64,000 bases of DNA from Streptomyces sp. C10-9-1 (lineage in GTDB: Bacteria; Actinomycetota; Actinomycetes; Streptomycetales; Streptomycetaceae), in the NCBI RefSeq assembly GCF_024497955.1, contig NZ_JANHKP010000009.1, positions 1 to 64,000 on the forward strand, written 5' to 3'. Within the stretch, counting starts at the first letter, position 1; the number at the start of each line of letters is the position of its first letter. A program made the translations under genes and the position numbers. The notes under the pieces are model-generated. The model was not told the origin of the DNA. It made no database searches and saw nothing but the letters and a program-made list of their open reading frames with translations. Positions 51,493 through 60,311 of this stretch are shown piece after piece.

Positions 51493-52824
51493 ATGACCGA
51501 GACCGTGCACCCCCTGTGGCCTGCCCCCTACGCCGACGGGCCCGTCGACGCGAAGATCACCGTGCCCGGCTCGAAGTCGGTCACCAACCGGGCGCTGGTG
51601 CTCGCCGCGCTCGCCTCCGAGCCGGGCTGGCTGCGCCGGCCGCTGCGCTCCCGGGACACCCTGCTGATGTCCGCGGCGCTCCAGGCCATGGGCGTGGGCA
51701 TCGAGGAGACCGTCTCCTCGACGACCACCGGCGGTTCCGGCGAGGCATGGCGGATCATCCCCTCCGGCCTGCACGGCCCGGCCTCGGTGGACGTCGGGAA
51801 CGCCGGCACGGTGATGCGCTTCCTGCCTCCGGTCGCCACGCTCGCCGACGGCCCCGTGCGCTTCGACGGCGACCCCCGCTCCCACGAGCGGCCGCTCGGC
51901 GGGGTGATCTCCGCGCTGCGCGCGCTCGGTGCCCGGATCGACGACGACGACCGGGGCACCCTGCCGATGACCGTGCACGGCGGCGGCGCGCTGGAGGGGG
52001 GCTCGGTACGGATCGACGCCTCGTCCTCCTCGCAGTTCGTCTCGGCGCTGCTGCTGTCCGGACCCCGCTTCAACCAGGGCGTGGAGGTGCGCCACGTCGG
52101 CGGCGTACTGCCCTCCCTGCCGCACATCCGGATGACCGTGGACATGCTGCGCGCCGTGGGTGCGCAGGTCGACGAGCCCGAGACCGGGGGCGAGCCCGAC
52201 GTCTGGCGTGTGTCGCACAGCGCGCTGCTGGGCCGCGACCTGACCGTGGAGCCGGACCTGTCCAACGCCCAGCCGTTCCTGGCGGCGGCGCTGGTCACCG
52301 GCGGCCGGGTCACCATTCCGGACTGGCCGGAGCGGACCACCCAGCCGGGTGACGCGCTGCGGCACATCTTCACCGAGATGGGCGGTTCCTGCGAGCTGAC
52401 CACGACTCCCGACGGCACCGCGCTGGTGTTCACCGGCAGCGGCCGGATCCACGGCATCGACATCGACCTCGGCGAGGTCGGCGAGCTGACGCCCGGCATC
52501 GCGGCGGTCGCCGCGCTCGCGGACTCCCCGTCGACGCTGCGCGGCGTGGCGCACCTGCGCCTCCACGAGACCGACCGGCTCGCGGCGCTGACCAAGGAGA
52601 TCAACGGGCTCGGCGGCGACGTCACCGAGACCGAGGACGGCCTGCACATCCGCCCCCGCCGCCTGCGCGGGGGCGTGTTCCACACCTACGACGACCACCG
52701 GATGGCGACCGCGGGTGCGGTGATCGGCCTGGCGGTGAAGGACGTGCAGGTCGAGAACGTGGCCACGACCGCCAAGACCTTGCCCGACTTCCCGCAGATG
52801 TGGGCCGGGCTGCTCGGGGTCTGA
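51493..52824 (+). CDS. aroA: 3-phosphoshikimate 1-carboxyvinyltransferase (EPSP synthase)
   Basis: A 443-residue enzyme of the shikimate pathway. PGSKSVTNRALVLAALA is the PEP/shikimate-phosphate site, NAGTVMRFLPPVAT and the basic DGDPRSHERPLGG form the first signature, SSSSQFVSALLLSG the second, and DDHRMATAGAVIGLAV is at the C-terminus. It acts in the cytoplasm. It is followed 4 bp later by rsgA. ATG 51493 is preceded by GAAGG. Confidence 0.96.
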   Translation: MTETVHPLWPAPYADGPVDAKITVPGSKSVTNRALVLAALASEPGWLRRPLRSRDTLLMSAALQAMGVGIEETVSSTTTGGSGEAWRIIPSGLHGPASVDVGNAGTVMRFLPPVATLADGPVRFDGDPRSHERPLGGVISALRALGARIDDDDRGTLPMTVHGGGALEGGSVRIDASSSSQFVSALLLSGPRFNQGVEVRHVGGVLPSLPHIRMTVDMLRAVGAQVDEPETGGEPDVWRVSHSALLGRDLTVEPDLSNAQPFLAAALVTGGRVTIPDWPERTTQPGDALRHIFTEMGGSCELTTTPDGTALVFTGSGRIHGIDIDLGEVGELTPGIAAVAALADSPSTLRGVAHLRLHETDRLAALTKEINGLGGDVTETEDGLHIRPRRLRGGVFHTYDDHRMATAGAVIGLAVKDVQVENVATTAKTLPDFPQMWAGLLGV

Positions 52825-52828
52825 CGCC

Positions 52829-53857
52829 ATGCGCCGCTACGGCAAGCACACCGACGAGGACGACATCCGCTCGCGCCCCAACCGCAAGGGCAACCGTCCC
52901 CGGACCAGCATCCGCCCCAAGCACGAGGACGCCGCCGAGGGCATGGTGCTCACCGTGGACCGCGGGCGGCTGACCTGCCTGGTCGAGGACCGCGCCGTGG
53001 TGGCGATGAAGGCGCGGGAGCTGGGCCGCAAGGCGGCCGTCGTCGGCGACCGGGTCGCCATCGTCGGCGATCTGTCGGGGGCGAAGGACACCCTCGCGCG
53101 GATCGTGCGGATCGAGCCGCGCTCCTCCGTGCTGCGCCGTACGGCCGACGACGACGACCCCTTCGAGCGGGTGGTCGTGGCCAACGCGGACCAGTTGGCG
53201 ATCGTGACCGCGCTGGCCGACCCCGAGCCCCGGCCCCGTCTGATCGACCGCTGCCTGGTCGCGGCCTACGACGGCGGGCTGGAGCCGCTGTTGGTGCTGA
53301 CCAAGTCCGATCTGGCAGGGCCGGAGGCCCTGTTGGAGATGTACGGCGCGCTGGGTGTCCCGTATGTGGTCACCACGCGGGAGGAGTTCGTGGACGGCCT
53401 GGCGGCGGACCGGGTGCGCGAGCATCTGGTGGGCCGCACCACCGCCTTCGTCGGCCACTCGGGGGTGGGGAAGACGACCCTGGTGAACGCGCTGGTGCCC
53501 GAGGACCGCCGCCGGACCACCGGACACGTCAACGCGGTGACGGGCCGGGGCCGCCACACCACCACCTCGGCCCTCGCTCTGCCGCTCGCGGCCCCCGGCG
53601 GTGCCCGGGAGGCGGCCGGCTGGGTCGTCGACACCCCGGGGGTGCGCTCGTTCGGGCTGCACCACGTCGACCCCTCGCGGGTGATCCACGCCTTCCCCGA
53701 CCTGGAGCCGGGCACCGAGGGCTGCCCGCGCGCCTGTTCGCACGACGAGCCCGACTGCGCGCTCGACGCCTGGGCGGCCGAGGGCCACGCGGACCCCGCC
53801 CGACTGCAGTCGCTGCGGCGCCTGCTGTCGACACGGGAGCGACGCGAGGGGGACTGA
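52829..53857 (+). CDS. rsgA: ribosome small subunit-dependent GTPase RsgA
   Basis: A 342-residue circularly permuted GTPase that checks the 30S subunit. An OB-like N-terminal domain (40-110) is followed by G4 (LTKSDL), then G1 (GHSGVGKTTLVNAL), G2 (RGRHTTT) and G3 (DTPGVRSFG), the permuted order. The zinc finger CPRACSHDEPDC closes the protein. It lies 4 bp after aroA, so the two are co-transcribed. Confidence 0.95.
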   Translation: MRRYGKHTDEDDIRSRPNRKGNRPRTSIRPKHEDAAEGMVLTVDRGRLTCLVEDRAVVAMKARELGRKAAVVGDRVAIVGDLSGAKDTLARIVRIEPRSSVLRRTADDDDPFERVVVANADQLAIVTALADPEPRPRLIDRCLVAAYDGGLEPLLVLTKSDLAGPEALLEMYGALGVPYVVTTREEFVDGLAADRVREHLVGRTTAFVGHSGVGKTTLVNALVPEDRRRTTGHVNAVTGRGRHTTTSALALPLAAPGGAREAAGWVVDTPGVRSFGLHHVDPSRVIHAFPDLEPGTEGCPRACSHDEPDCALDAWAAEGHADPARLQSLRRLLSTRERREGD

Positions 53858-53968
53858 GGCCGACCGAGTCGGCGCCCTCCACCGTGTTGGCGCCGCACGG
53901 CGGACCGACACGGGCATAATCGCCCACGTCGGACACCCGGTCGGCGACGTGTGGGAGGCCCAGGAACG

Positions 53969-54292
53969 ATGGCGTGGCTGCTGGTGGTGGTCGCCGGATT
54001 CCTTGAGACGGGCTTCGCGGTCTGCCTCAAACTCTCCCACGGCTTCACCCGGCTGTGGCCGACGGTCGCCTTCGCGATCTTCGCCCTGGGCAGCTTCGGA
54101 CTGCTGACCCTGTCGCTGAAGAAGCTGGACGTGGGACCCGCCTACGCGGTGTGGACGGGGATCGGCGCGGCAGGCACCGCGGTCTACGGCATGGTCTTCC
54201 TGGGGGACGTGGTCTCCACGTTGAAGATCATCTCGATCTCCCTGGTGATCGTGGGTGTGATCGGCCTCCAGCTCTCGGGCTCCTCCCAGTGA
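53969..54292 (+). CDS. small multidrug resistance family exporter (SugE/Gdx-like)
   Basis: A 107-residue four-helix SMR protein. The essential Glu is in AGFLETGFA at about residue 13, and GPAYAVWTGIGAAGTAVYG is the signature of the SugE/Gdx guanidinium-exporter branch. The usual partner subunit is absent, so a homodimer is likely. GGGAGG and AGGA precede the ATG. No guanidine riboswitch was recognised in the 111-bp leader. Confidence 0.9.
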   Translation: MAWLLVVVAGFLETGFAVCLKLSHGFTRLWPTVAFAIFALGSFGLLTLSLKKLDVGPAYAVWTGIGAAGTAVYGMVFLGDVVSTLKIISISLVIVGVIGLQLSGSSQ

Positions 54293-54352
54293 GGCGCCAC
54301 CGGCGCGGCCGGCGGCCCGTGGGGGCCGGAGCGCACCGATAGGGTGGAGGCC

Positions 54353-55153
54353 ATGCCCGATTACCACGACGACCTGCGTCTCGCCCATGTCCTCGCGGAC
54401 GCCGCCGACGCCGTCACCTCCGAGCGCTTCAAGGCACTGGACCTCAAGGTCGAGACCAAGCCGGACATGACCCCGGTCAGCGAGGCGGACAAGGCGGCGG
54501 AGGAGCTGATCCGCGGGCAGTTGCAGCGGGCCCGCCCCCGCGACGCCATCCTCGGCGAGGAGTACGGCATCGAGGGCACCGGACCACGCCGCTGGGTGGT
54601 GGACCCGATCGACGGGACCAAGAACTACGTGCGCGGCGTGCCGGTCTGGGCGACGCTCATCTCGCTGATGGAGGCCGGGGAGAACGGGTTCCAGCCGGTG
54701 GTGGGCGTGGTGTCGGCCCCGGCGCTGGGACGCCGCTGGTGGGCGGCGAAGGGCTCGGGGGCGTACACCGGGCGCAGTCTGACGGCCGCGACCCGGATGC
54801 ACGTCTCCAAGGTGGAGCGGATGGCCGACGCCTCCTTCGCGTACTCCTCGCTCTCCGGGTGGGAGGAGCAGGGCCGGCTGGACGGGTTCCTGGACCTGAC
54901 CAGGGCCTGCTGGCGCACCCGGGGCTACGGTGACTTCTGGTCCTACATGATGGTCGCCGAGGGGTCCGTCGACCTGTGCGCCGAGCCGGAGCTGTCGCTC
55001 TGGGACATGGCCGCGCCCGCGATCGTGGTCCAGGAGGCGGGCGGCTCGTACACGGGGCTCGACGGGACCCCGGGTCCGCACAGCGGGAACGCGGCGGCGT
55101 CGAACGGGCTGCTCCACCGGGAGCTGCTGGGCTACCTGAACCAGCGCTACTGA
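54353..55153 (+). CDS. hisN: histidinol-phosphatase, inositol-monophosphatase type
   Basis: A 266-residue Mg-dependent phosphatase. GEEYG and DPIDGTKNYVRGVPVWATLI are the metal-binding motifs, and ELSLWDMAAPAIVVQEAGG is the C-terminal signature. Streptomyces members of this branch dephosphorylate L-histidinol phosphate. GTG 54344 is an alternative start, but ATG 54353 fits the family. It lies 60 bp after the SMR gene. Confidence 0.92.
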   Translation: MPDYHDDLRLAHVLADAADAVTSERFKALDLKVETKPDMTPVSEADKAAEELIRGQLQRARPRDAILGEEYGIEGTGPRRWVVDPIDGTKNYVRGVPVWATLISLMEAGENGFQPVVGVVSAPALGRRWWAAKGSGAYTGRSLTAATRMHVSKVERMADASFAYSSLSGWEEQGRLDGFLDLTRACWRTRGYGDFWSYMMVAEGSVDLCAEPELSLWDMAAPAIVVQEAGGSYTGLDGTPGPHSGNAAASNGLLHRELLGYLNQRY

Positions 55154-55185
55154 CACCGCGGACGGGCCGCGCCGTTCCCGGTGCC

Positions 55186-55211
55186 GGGTGCCGCGGTCCG
55201 GCGCGGCACCC
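55186..55211. terminator. bidirectional terminator between hisN and the MMPL gene
   Basis: A perfect 10-bp stem (GGGTGCCGCG / CGCGGCACCC) with a 6-nt loop between convergent genes. Confidence 0.78.
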
Positions 55212-55305
55212 GCCCGACGGCCCCGCAGGCGCGTTGACGTCCGCCGGATCGCGCCGGAGCCCCGGCCCCTCGCACCCCGGCCGGTGGGCGGAGGGGCCGG
55301 CGGCC

Positions 55306-57603
55306 TCAGCGGACGGGAAGGGTGACGTCCCCCTGCGGCGGGCTCCCGGGAACGGACCCGTCCGCCTGGCCGTCGCGGTTCCGCGGACCGTGGTCGCCGT
55401 CCGGTCCCCCGGCGCCGCCGGGCACGGCGCCCTCGACGTCGACGGACGGCAGGAGGCGGTCGAGCCACGCCGGCAGCCACCAGCAGGCCCCGCCCAGCAG
55501 CTTCATCGCGGCGGGGACGAGCACCATGCGCACGACCGTCGCGTCCACGGCGATGGCGGTCGCCAGGCCGAGGCCCAGCATCTTGGTGGTCGGATCCTCA
55601 CCGAGGACGAACCCGAGGAAGACCGCCACCATGATGAGCGCGGCGGAGGTGATCACCCTGGCCGTTCCGGCGAGGCCGCGCACCACGGAGCCGTCGTTGT
55701 CACCGGTCGCCAGGTAGTGCTCACGCACCCGGGAGAGCAGGAACACCTCGTAGTCCATCGACAGTCCGAAGACGATGGCGAACATGAACATCGGGATGAA
55801 CGAGACGATCGGCACCGGCGACGCGAGTCCGATCAGCGAGGCCCCCCACCCCCACTGGAACACCATCACCAGCACGCCGTAGGCGGCGCCGATGCTCAGC
55901 AGGTTGAGCACCGCGGCCTTGAGCGGCACCAGCAACGACCGGAACACGACCGTGAGCAGCAGGAACGACAGCACGACCACCGCGCTCACGAACAGGACCA
56001 GCCGGTCCTTCACCCGGTCGCCGAGGTCCGCGAAGGCCGCCGTCTGCCCGCCGACATGGGCACGGGCCTCGCTGCGGCCGAGCACCCGGGGGAAGACCTC
56101 GGAGCGCAGCCGCTCCACCGTCGCCCGGGTGGCGTCGTCCTGCGGTGCGGTGGTGGCGACGGCCATCAGGGTGGCCACGTCCGCGTCCGTGTCGACCCGG
56201 GGCGGGGCCACCGCGGCGATCCCCGGGTCCGCGGCGACGGCCCGGTGGAGCGGTTCGACCACCGACGCGTCGCCGGCGAGGTCGACCGCGATGGCGAGCG
56301 GGCCGTTGGCCCCGGGACCGAACCCCTCGGCGACCAGGTCGTAGGCCTGCCGTTCCGTCCGCGACACCGGCAGCGTGCCCTCGTCGGGGAACCCCAGACG
56401 GAGCGTCAGGACGGGTGCGGCGAGTGCGGCCAGCAGCAGCGTGCCGCCGACGGTGTAGGCCACGGCGTGACGCGCCACGTGGGTGCCCCAGCGGTGCCAA
56501 CGCTGCCGGGTGCGGGGGCCGCTTCCGCCGCGCCCCGCCCGGGCCCAGGGCAGGCCGAACCGGTCGATCGACCGTCCGGCCAGTCCGAGGAAGGCCGGCA
56601 GCAGGGTGACCGAGGCGGCGACCATGATGAGGACCACGGCGGCGATCGCGATGCCGGCCGCGGTGATGAAGGGGATGCCGGCGAAGCCGAGCCCCAGGAT
56701 GGAGACGACCACGGTGCCCCCCGCGAAGACGACGGCCCGGCCGGCGGTCGCGACCGCGCGTCCGGCCGACTCCCCGACGTCCATCCCGGCGGCCAGGTGC
56801 TCGCGGTGGCGGGTGACGATGAAGAGCGCGTAGTCGATGCCGACGCCGAGTCCCACCATCGACGCGATCACCGGCGCGAAGCTCGGTATCTCGACGAGGT
56901 ACGTGACCAGCGGCATGGCGCTTGTGCCCAGAGCCAGGCCGAAGAGCGCCATGCCGATCGGCAGGCCCATCGCGATCAGCGACCCGAAGGCGACCAGGAG
57001 GATGACCACCGCGGCCAGCAGCCCGATCACCTCACCGGTGCCGGTCTCCGGTTCCGCGAAGGAGACGAAGAGGTCGCCACCCGCCTCGATCCGGACGGCG
57101 TCGTCGTGCCGGTGGGCCGCCAGGACCCCCCGGAGGTCCTCCAGGTCCCCGGCGTCGAGGTGCTCGATCACCGGGTACCGCAGCGTCACCAGCGCCACCC
57201 GCCCGTCGGGCGAGACGTCGCCCCGGGCGACCGCGGCCCCGGGGCCGGCGCCGAGTCCGCCGACCGGGTCGGTGGCCGCCAGGACCGACGGCAAGGCGAC
57301 GAGCTCGGCGCGGACCTCCGCGAGCGCCCGGCGGGCGGCGGGGCTGTCGAAGAAGGTCTCCGAGGACCCGCGCGGTGTGGCCGTGACCCGTGCGGTCAGG
57401 CCGGCGTCCGTCGAACCGGCCGCCGACAGCAGTTCGACGGCGCGCTGCGAGTCGAGCCCCGGCGCCTCGAGGGTGTCCTCCAGATCGCGACCGGCCATGG
57501 CCGAGGCGGTGATGACGACGACTGCGGTCAGCATCCAGGCGCCGACGGCCCGCCATGGATGCCGGGCCGCGAACCGGCCGAGCCGGAACAGCAGGGACGA
57601 CAC
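55306..57603 (-). CDS. MMPL/RND-family lipid or drug transporter
   Basis: A 765-residue membrane protein with about twelve helices in two halves and large extracytoplasmic loops after helices 1 and 7. The proton-relay motifs of MMPL proteins are GVGIDYALFIVTRHREHL (first half) and FGLSMDYEVFLLSRVREHYL (second half). Such proteins export lipids or hydrophobic compounds. GTG 57603 (VSSLLFRLGRFAARHP) has AGGAG 7 nt upstream. It is divergent from the two-component system, which may control it. Confidence 0.92.
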   Translation of the reverse strand: MSSLLFRLGRFAARHPWRAVGAWMLTAVVVITASAMAGRDLEDTLEAPGLDSQRAVELLSAAGSTDAGLTARVTATPRGSSETFFDSPAARRALAEVRAELVALPSVLAATDPVGGLGAGPGAAVARGDVSPDGRVALVTLRYPVIEHLDAGDLEDLRGVLAAHRHDDAVRIEAGGDLFVSFAEPETGTGEVIGLLAAVVILLVAFGSLIAMGLPIGMALFGLALGTSAMPLVTYLVEIPSFAPVIASMVGLGVGIDYALFIVTRHREHLAAGMDVGESAGRAVATAGRAVVFAGGTVVVSILGLGFAGIPFITAAGIAIAAVVLIMVAASVTLLPAFLGLAGRSIDRFGLPWARAGRGGSGPRTRQRWHRWGTHVARHAVAYTVGGTLLLAALAAPVLTLRLGFPDEGTLPVSRTERQAYDLVAEGFGPGANGPLAIAVDLAGDASVVEPLHRAVAADPGIAAVAPPRVDTDADVATLMAVATTAPQDDATRATVERLRSEVFPRVLGRSEARAHVGGQTAAFADLGDRVKDRLVLFVSAVVVLSFLLLTVVFRSLLVPLKAAVLNLLSIGAAYGVLVMVFQWGWGASLIGLASPVPIVSFIPMFMFAIVFGLSMDYEVFLLSRVREHYLATGDNDGSVVRGLAGTARVITSAALIMVAVFLGFVLGEDPTTKMLGLGLATAIAVDATVVRMVLVPAAMKLLGGACWWLPAWLDRLLPSVDVEGAVPGGAGGPDGDHGPRNRDGQADGSVPGSPPQGDVTLPVR

Positions 57604-57733
57604 GTCAGTGCTCCTTGGTGGTTCGGGGTGTACCGGACGCGGGTTCGTGCACGCCGGGTTCGCCATGGTGTCGGCCCGACCACCCCGCGCACCTCGGCGC
57701 ACGGGCCGGGAACCGCCGCCGGAAGCACGATGT

Positions 57734-57763
57734 CCCCGCGGTACTTTCGGCCGATCCGCGGGG
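57734..57763. promoter_or_regulatory. inverted repeat in the MMPL/two-component intergenic region
   Basis: CCCCGCGG and CCGCGGGG separated by 14 bp. This is a possible operator for the NarL-type response regulator or the promoter of the divergent MMPL gene. A -10-like TACGAT (57778-57783) lies 5 bp before the kinase GTG, so that mRNA may be leaderless. Confidence 0.5.
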
Positions 57764-57788
57764 GCGCGCGCGCACCTACGATGACCGC

Positions 57789-58937
57789 GTGCGAGACCTC
57801 ATACGAGCCCTGTGGGACGAGCCCGGTGCGCCGGGCCCGCCTCCCGTCGGCTGGCGTGACCGGGCGCTGGTCGCGGTGCTCCTGCCCGTCGCCGCCCTGG
57901 AGGGGCTGCTCCGGCCGGACGTCCCGTGGCGGACGCTGTCCCTGCTGGTCTGCGCCGGTCTGGTCCCGACACTCCTGCTGCGGCGGGCCAGGCCGCTCCT
58001 CGCGGTCGTGATCGCGTTCGGCACGCTGTTCCTGACGCAGGTCTGGGCACTGGTGATGGGCGGCATCCCGCCGGCGCTCAACACCATGGTCTTCGTTCTG
58101 CTGCTTCCCTACTCCCTCTTCCGCTGGGGGTCGAAGCGCCAGGCGCTCACCGGACTGCCGGTGATGCTCCTGCCGGCCGTGCTCTCGGTCCCCCTCACCA
58201 GCACCGGCCCGGGCGACGCGATCGCCGGGTTCGCGATCCTCTTCGCGTCGATGGCCCTGGGCGAGGCGGGGCGGTACCGGGCGTACGCCCGCGTACGGCA
58301 GCTCGATCAGGTCAGGCTGATCGAGCGCGAGCAGCTGGCCCGCGATCTCCACGACACGGTCGCCCACCATGTGTCGGCCATCGTGATCCGGGCCCAGGCC
58401 GGGCTGGCGGTGTCCGCGACCGACCCCGCGGCCGCCGGGAAGGCGCTGCGGGTGATCGAGACCGAGGCGTCGCGCACCCTGGCGGAGATGCGTTCCATGG
58501 TCCGCCTGCTGCGGCGCAGCGGTGAGCCGGCGGACCTCTCCCCCGCGCCGCTCGTCGGCGATCTGGGCTCCCTTCCCCAGGTCGCCGCGGGGCCTGCGCT
58601 CGACGTCGAGATCACCGGGGACGTCGGCAGCCTGGCGCCGGCGCTCTCCACGGCGGTGTACCGGCTCGTGCAGGAGTCGGTCACCAACGCACGACGGCAC
58701 GCCCGTCACGCCTCGCGCATCGCCGTGTCGGTCGCGGCCGACGAGCGGTCGGTCCACCTGCGCGTGAGCGACGACGGCGACACCGTCCACCCCCGCTCGG
58801 GCGCCGTGCCCGGCTATGGTCTGCTCGGGATGGCGGAGCGGGCCGACCTGCTCGGGGGGTCGCTCAGCGCCGGCCCGAACCCCGGCCGCGGATGGACCGT
58901 GACCGCCGTGCTTCCGAGGAGCGGATCGGCATCGTGA
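57789..58937 (+). CDS. NarL-type sensor histidine kinase
   Basis: A 382-residue membrane kinase with about five N-terminal helices (25-165). The HisKA_3 box is RDLHDTVAHHVSAIVIRAQA with the phosphorylated His, and the HATPase has LVQESVTNARRHA (N-box) and GYGLLGMAERADLLGG. There is no extracytoplasmic sensor domain, so it probably senses the membrane itself. The GTG at 57789 has no ribosome site. The response regulator overlaps its stop codon. Confidence 0.9.
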   Translation: MRDLIRALWDEPGAPGPPPVGWRDRALVAVLLPVAALEGLLRPDVPWRTLSLLVCAGLVPTLLLRRARPLLAVVIAFGTLFLTQVWALVMGGIPPALNTMVFVLLLPYSLFRWGSKRQALTGLPVMLLPAVLSVPLTSTGPGDAIAGFAILFASMALGEAGRYRAYARVRQLDQVRLIEREQLARDLHDTVAHHVSAIVIRAQAGLAVSATDPAAAGKALRVIETEASRTLAEMRSMVRLLRRSGEPADLSPAPLVGDLGSLPQVAAGPALDVEITGDVGSLAPALSTAVYRLVQESVTNARRHARHASRIAVSVAADERSVHLRVSDDGDTVHPRSGAVPGYGLLGMAERADLLGGSLSAGPNPGRGWTVTAVLPRSGSAS

Positions 58938-59593
58938 GCGTGCGGGTGATGGTCGCCGACGACCAGGAGATCGTGCGGACGGGGCTCACCATGATCCTCG
59001 GGGCGCAGCCCGGCATCACCGTCGTCGGCGCGGCCGCGGACGGGCACCGGGCCGTCGAACTCGCCCGGTCCCTGCGCCCCGACGTGTGCCTCCTCGACAT
59101 CCGGATGCCCGGCATCGACGGCATCGAGGCGACCCGGCGGCTCACCGCGGACGGCGGCAGCGGCTGCCCGGCGGTCGTGGTGATCACCACCTTCGACCTC
59201 GACGAGTACGTCCACGCCGCCCTCAAGGCGGGCGCCCGCGGCTTCCTGCTCAAGGACGCGGGCCCGGAGATGCTCGCGCAGGCCGTGCATGCCGCCGCGC
59301 GCGGCGACGCACTGATCGCCCCGAGCGTGACGGCACGGCTGCTCGCCGCGTTCGCCCGCTCCGGGGCGGCCGGGAGGGCCCCGGTGCAGCCGCTCGAGGC
59401 ACTGACCCCGCGCGAGGAGGGCGTCCTGGCCGCGGTGGCCCGGGGGCGCACCAACGCCGAGATCGCCGCCGAGCTGCACATCAGTCTCAGCACGGTCAAG
59501 ACCCATGTCGCGCGCCTGATGGACAAACTCGGCGCCCGCAACCGCGTCGAGATGGCGATGTGGGCGTACGAGACGGACCGGGCCGGGGGCTGA
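58934..59593 (+). CDS. NarL/LuxR-type response regulator
   Basis: A 219-residue regulator. The receiver domain has the acidic pair VADDQE, the phospho-acceptor Asp in CLLDIRMPG and LLKDAG (Lys). The C-terminal HTH is LTPREEGVLAAVARGRTNAE, then LHISLSTVKTHVARLMDKLG. The GTG at 58934 overlaps the kinase stop (GTGA). It probably regulates the divergent MMPL transporter. Confidence 0.93.
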   Translation: MSVRVMVADDQEIVRTGLTMILGAQPGITVVGAAADGHRAVELARSLRPDVCLLDIRMPGIDGIEATRRLTADGGSGCPAVVVITTFDLDEYVHAALKAGARGFLLKDAGPEMLAQAVHAAARGDALIAPSVTARLLAAFARSGAAGRAPVQPLEALTPREEGVLAAVARGRTNAEIAAELHISLSTVKTHVARLMDKLGARNRVEMAMWAYETDRAGG

Positions 59594-59778
59594 CCCTGGG
59601 CGGATCGGGCGGCGGGCACCGTCCGGTCCGCACCGCTGCGACCGAAGGGAACGGGCGCTCCGCGCTCGACGTGCTGTTCGCGGCGCCCGGCTGCGGAAGC
59701 CCCCGCCCTCGGGCCTCGCGCGCCCTCTTGCCGCCTCGCGACGGTGCTGCGACTCTGGGAGTCCCCCCACTTGTGAAT

Positions 59779-59796
59779 TTGTGAACCGGTTCTCGA
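59779..59796 (+). promoter_or_regulatory. imperfect Rex-type operator upstream of the CBS gene
   Basis: TTGTGAACCGGTTCTCGA matches the Rex operator TTGTGAA-N4-TTCACAA with a perfect left half and 5 of 7 bases in the right half, 35 bp before the CBS gene start. A direct TTGTGAAT copy precedes it. Confidence 0.4.
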
Positions 59797-59830
59797 AGGA
59801 ACCGGCCCGCGAAGGAGGTGGCTCGAATCC

Positions 59831-60229
59831 ATGCTCGTCCGTGACGCCATGAGCACGGTGGTCCTGACCATCGGACCCGCCCACACACTGCGCCAGGCGG
59901 CCCGCCTGATGGCCGCGCGCCGCGTCGGTGCGGCCGTCGTCCTCGACGGCGACTCCGGCCTCGGCATCCTCACCGAGCGCGACATCCTCAACGCCGTCGG
60001 GGCGGGCCAGAGCCCCGACCTGGAAACCGCCGGCGCCCACACCACGACCGAGGTCGTCTTCGCCACCCCCTCCTGGACACTGGAGGACGCGGCCGAGACC
60101 ATGGCGCACGGCGGCTTCCGCCATCTCGTCGTGATGGACCGGGGAGAGCCCGTCGGCATGGTCTCCGTGCGGGACATCATCCGCTGCTGGGCGCCGGCCC
60201 GACGCCACGCGGGCACCGTCGTCGGTTGA
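59831..60229 (+). CDS. tandem CBS-domain protein (Hrp1-like)
   Basis: A 132-residue protein made of two CBS domains (LVRDAMSTVVLTIGPAHTLR, GILTERDILNAVGAG; TEVVFATPSWTLEDAAETMA, VGMVSVRDIIRCW). Size and order match hypoxic response protein 1 of mycobacteria. CBS pairs bind adenosine nucleotides. AAGGAGGTG lies 10 nt before the ATG. The 237-bp upstream gap holds a Rex-like palindrome; otherwise nothing notable is seen there. Confidence 0.88.
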   Translation: MLVRDAMSTVVLTIGPAHTLRQAARLMAARRVGAAVVLDGDSGLGILTERDILNAVGAGQSPDLETAGAHTTTEVVFATPSWTLEDAAETMAHGGFRHLVVMDRGEPVGMVSVRDIIRCWAPARRHAGTVVG

Positions 60230-60259
60230 GGCGGCACCGCGGCGGCCGCCGCGGACACG

Positions 60260-60294
60260 CCGCGGGCCGGACCCGGGAAGGGTCCGGCCCGCGG
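60260..60294. terminator. bidirectional terminator between the CBS gene and katA
   Basis: A perfect 15-bp stem (CCGCGGGCCGGACCC and complement) with a 5-nt loop between convergent stops at 60229 and 60312. Confidence 0.85.
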
Positions 60295-60311
60295 AGCCCC
60301 GGCAGGCGGGG

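Noticed and set aside
53858..53968. Guanidine riboswitch before the SMR exporter gene
   Set aside because: I looked for the paired ACGR-loop hairpins of the guanidine-II type and for the ykkC core and found neither.
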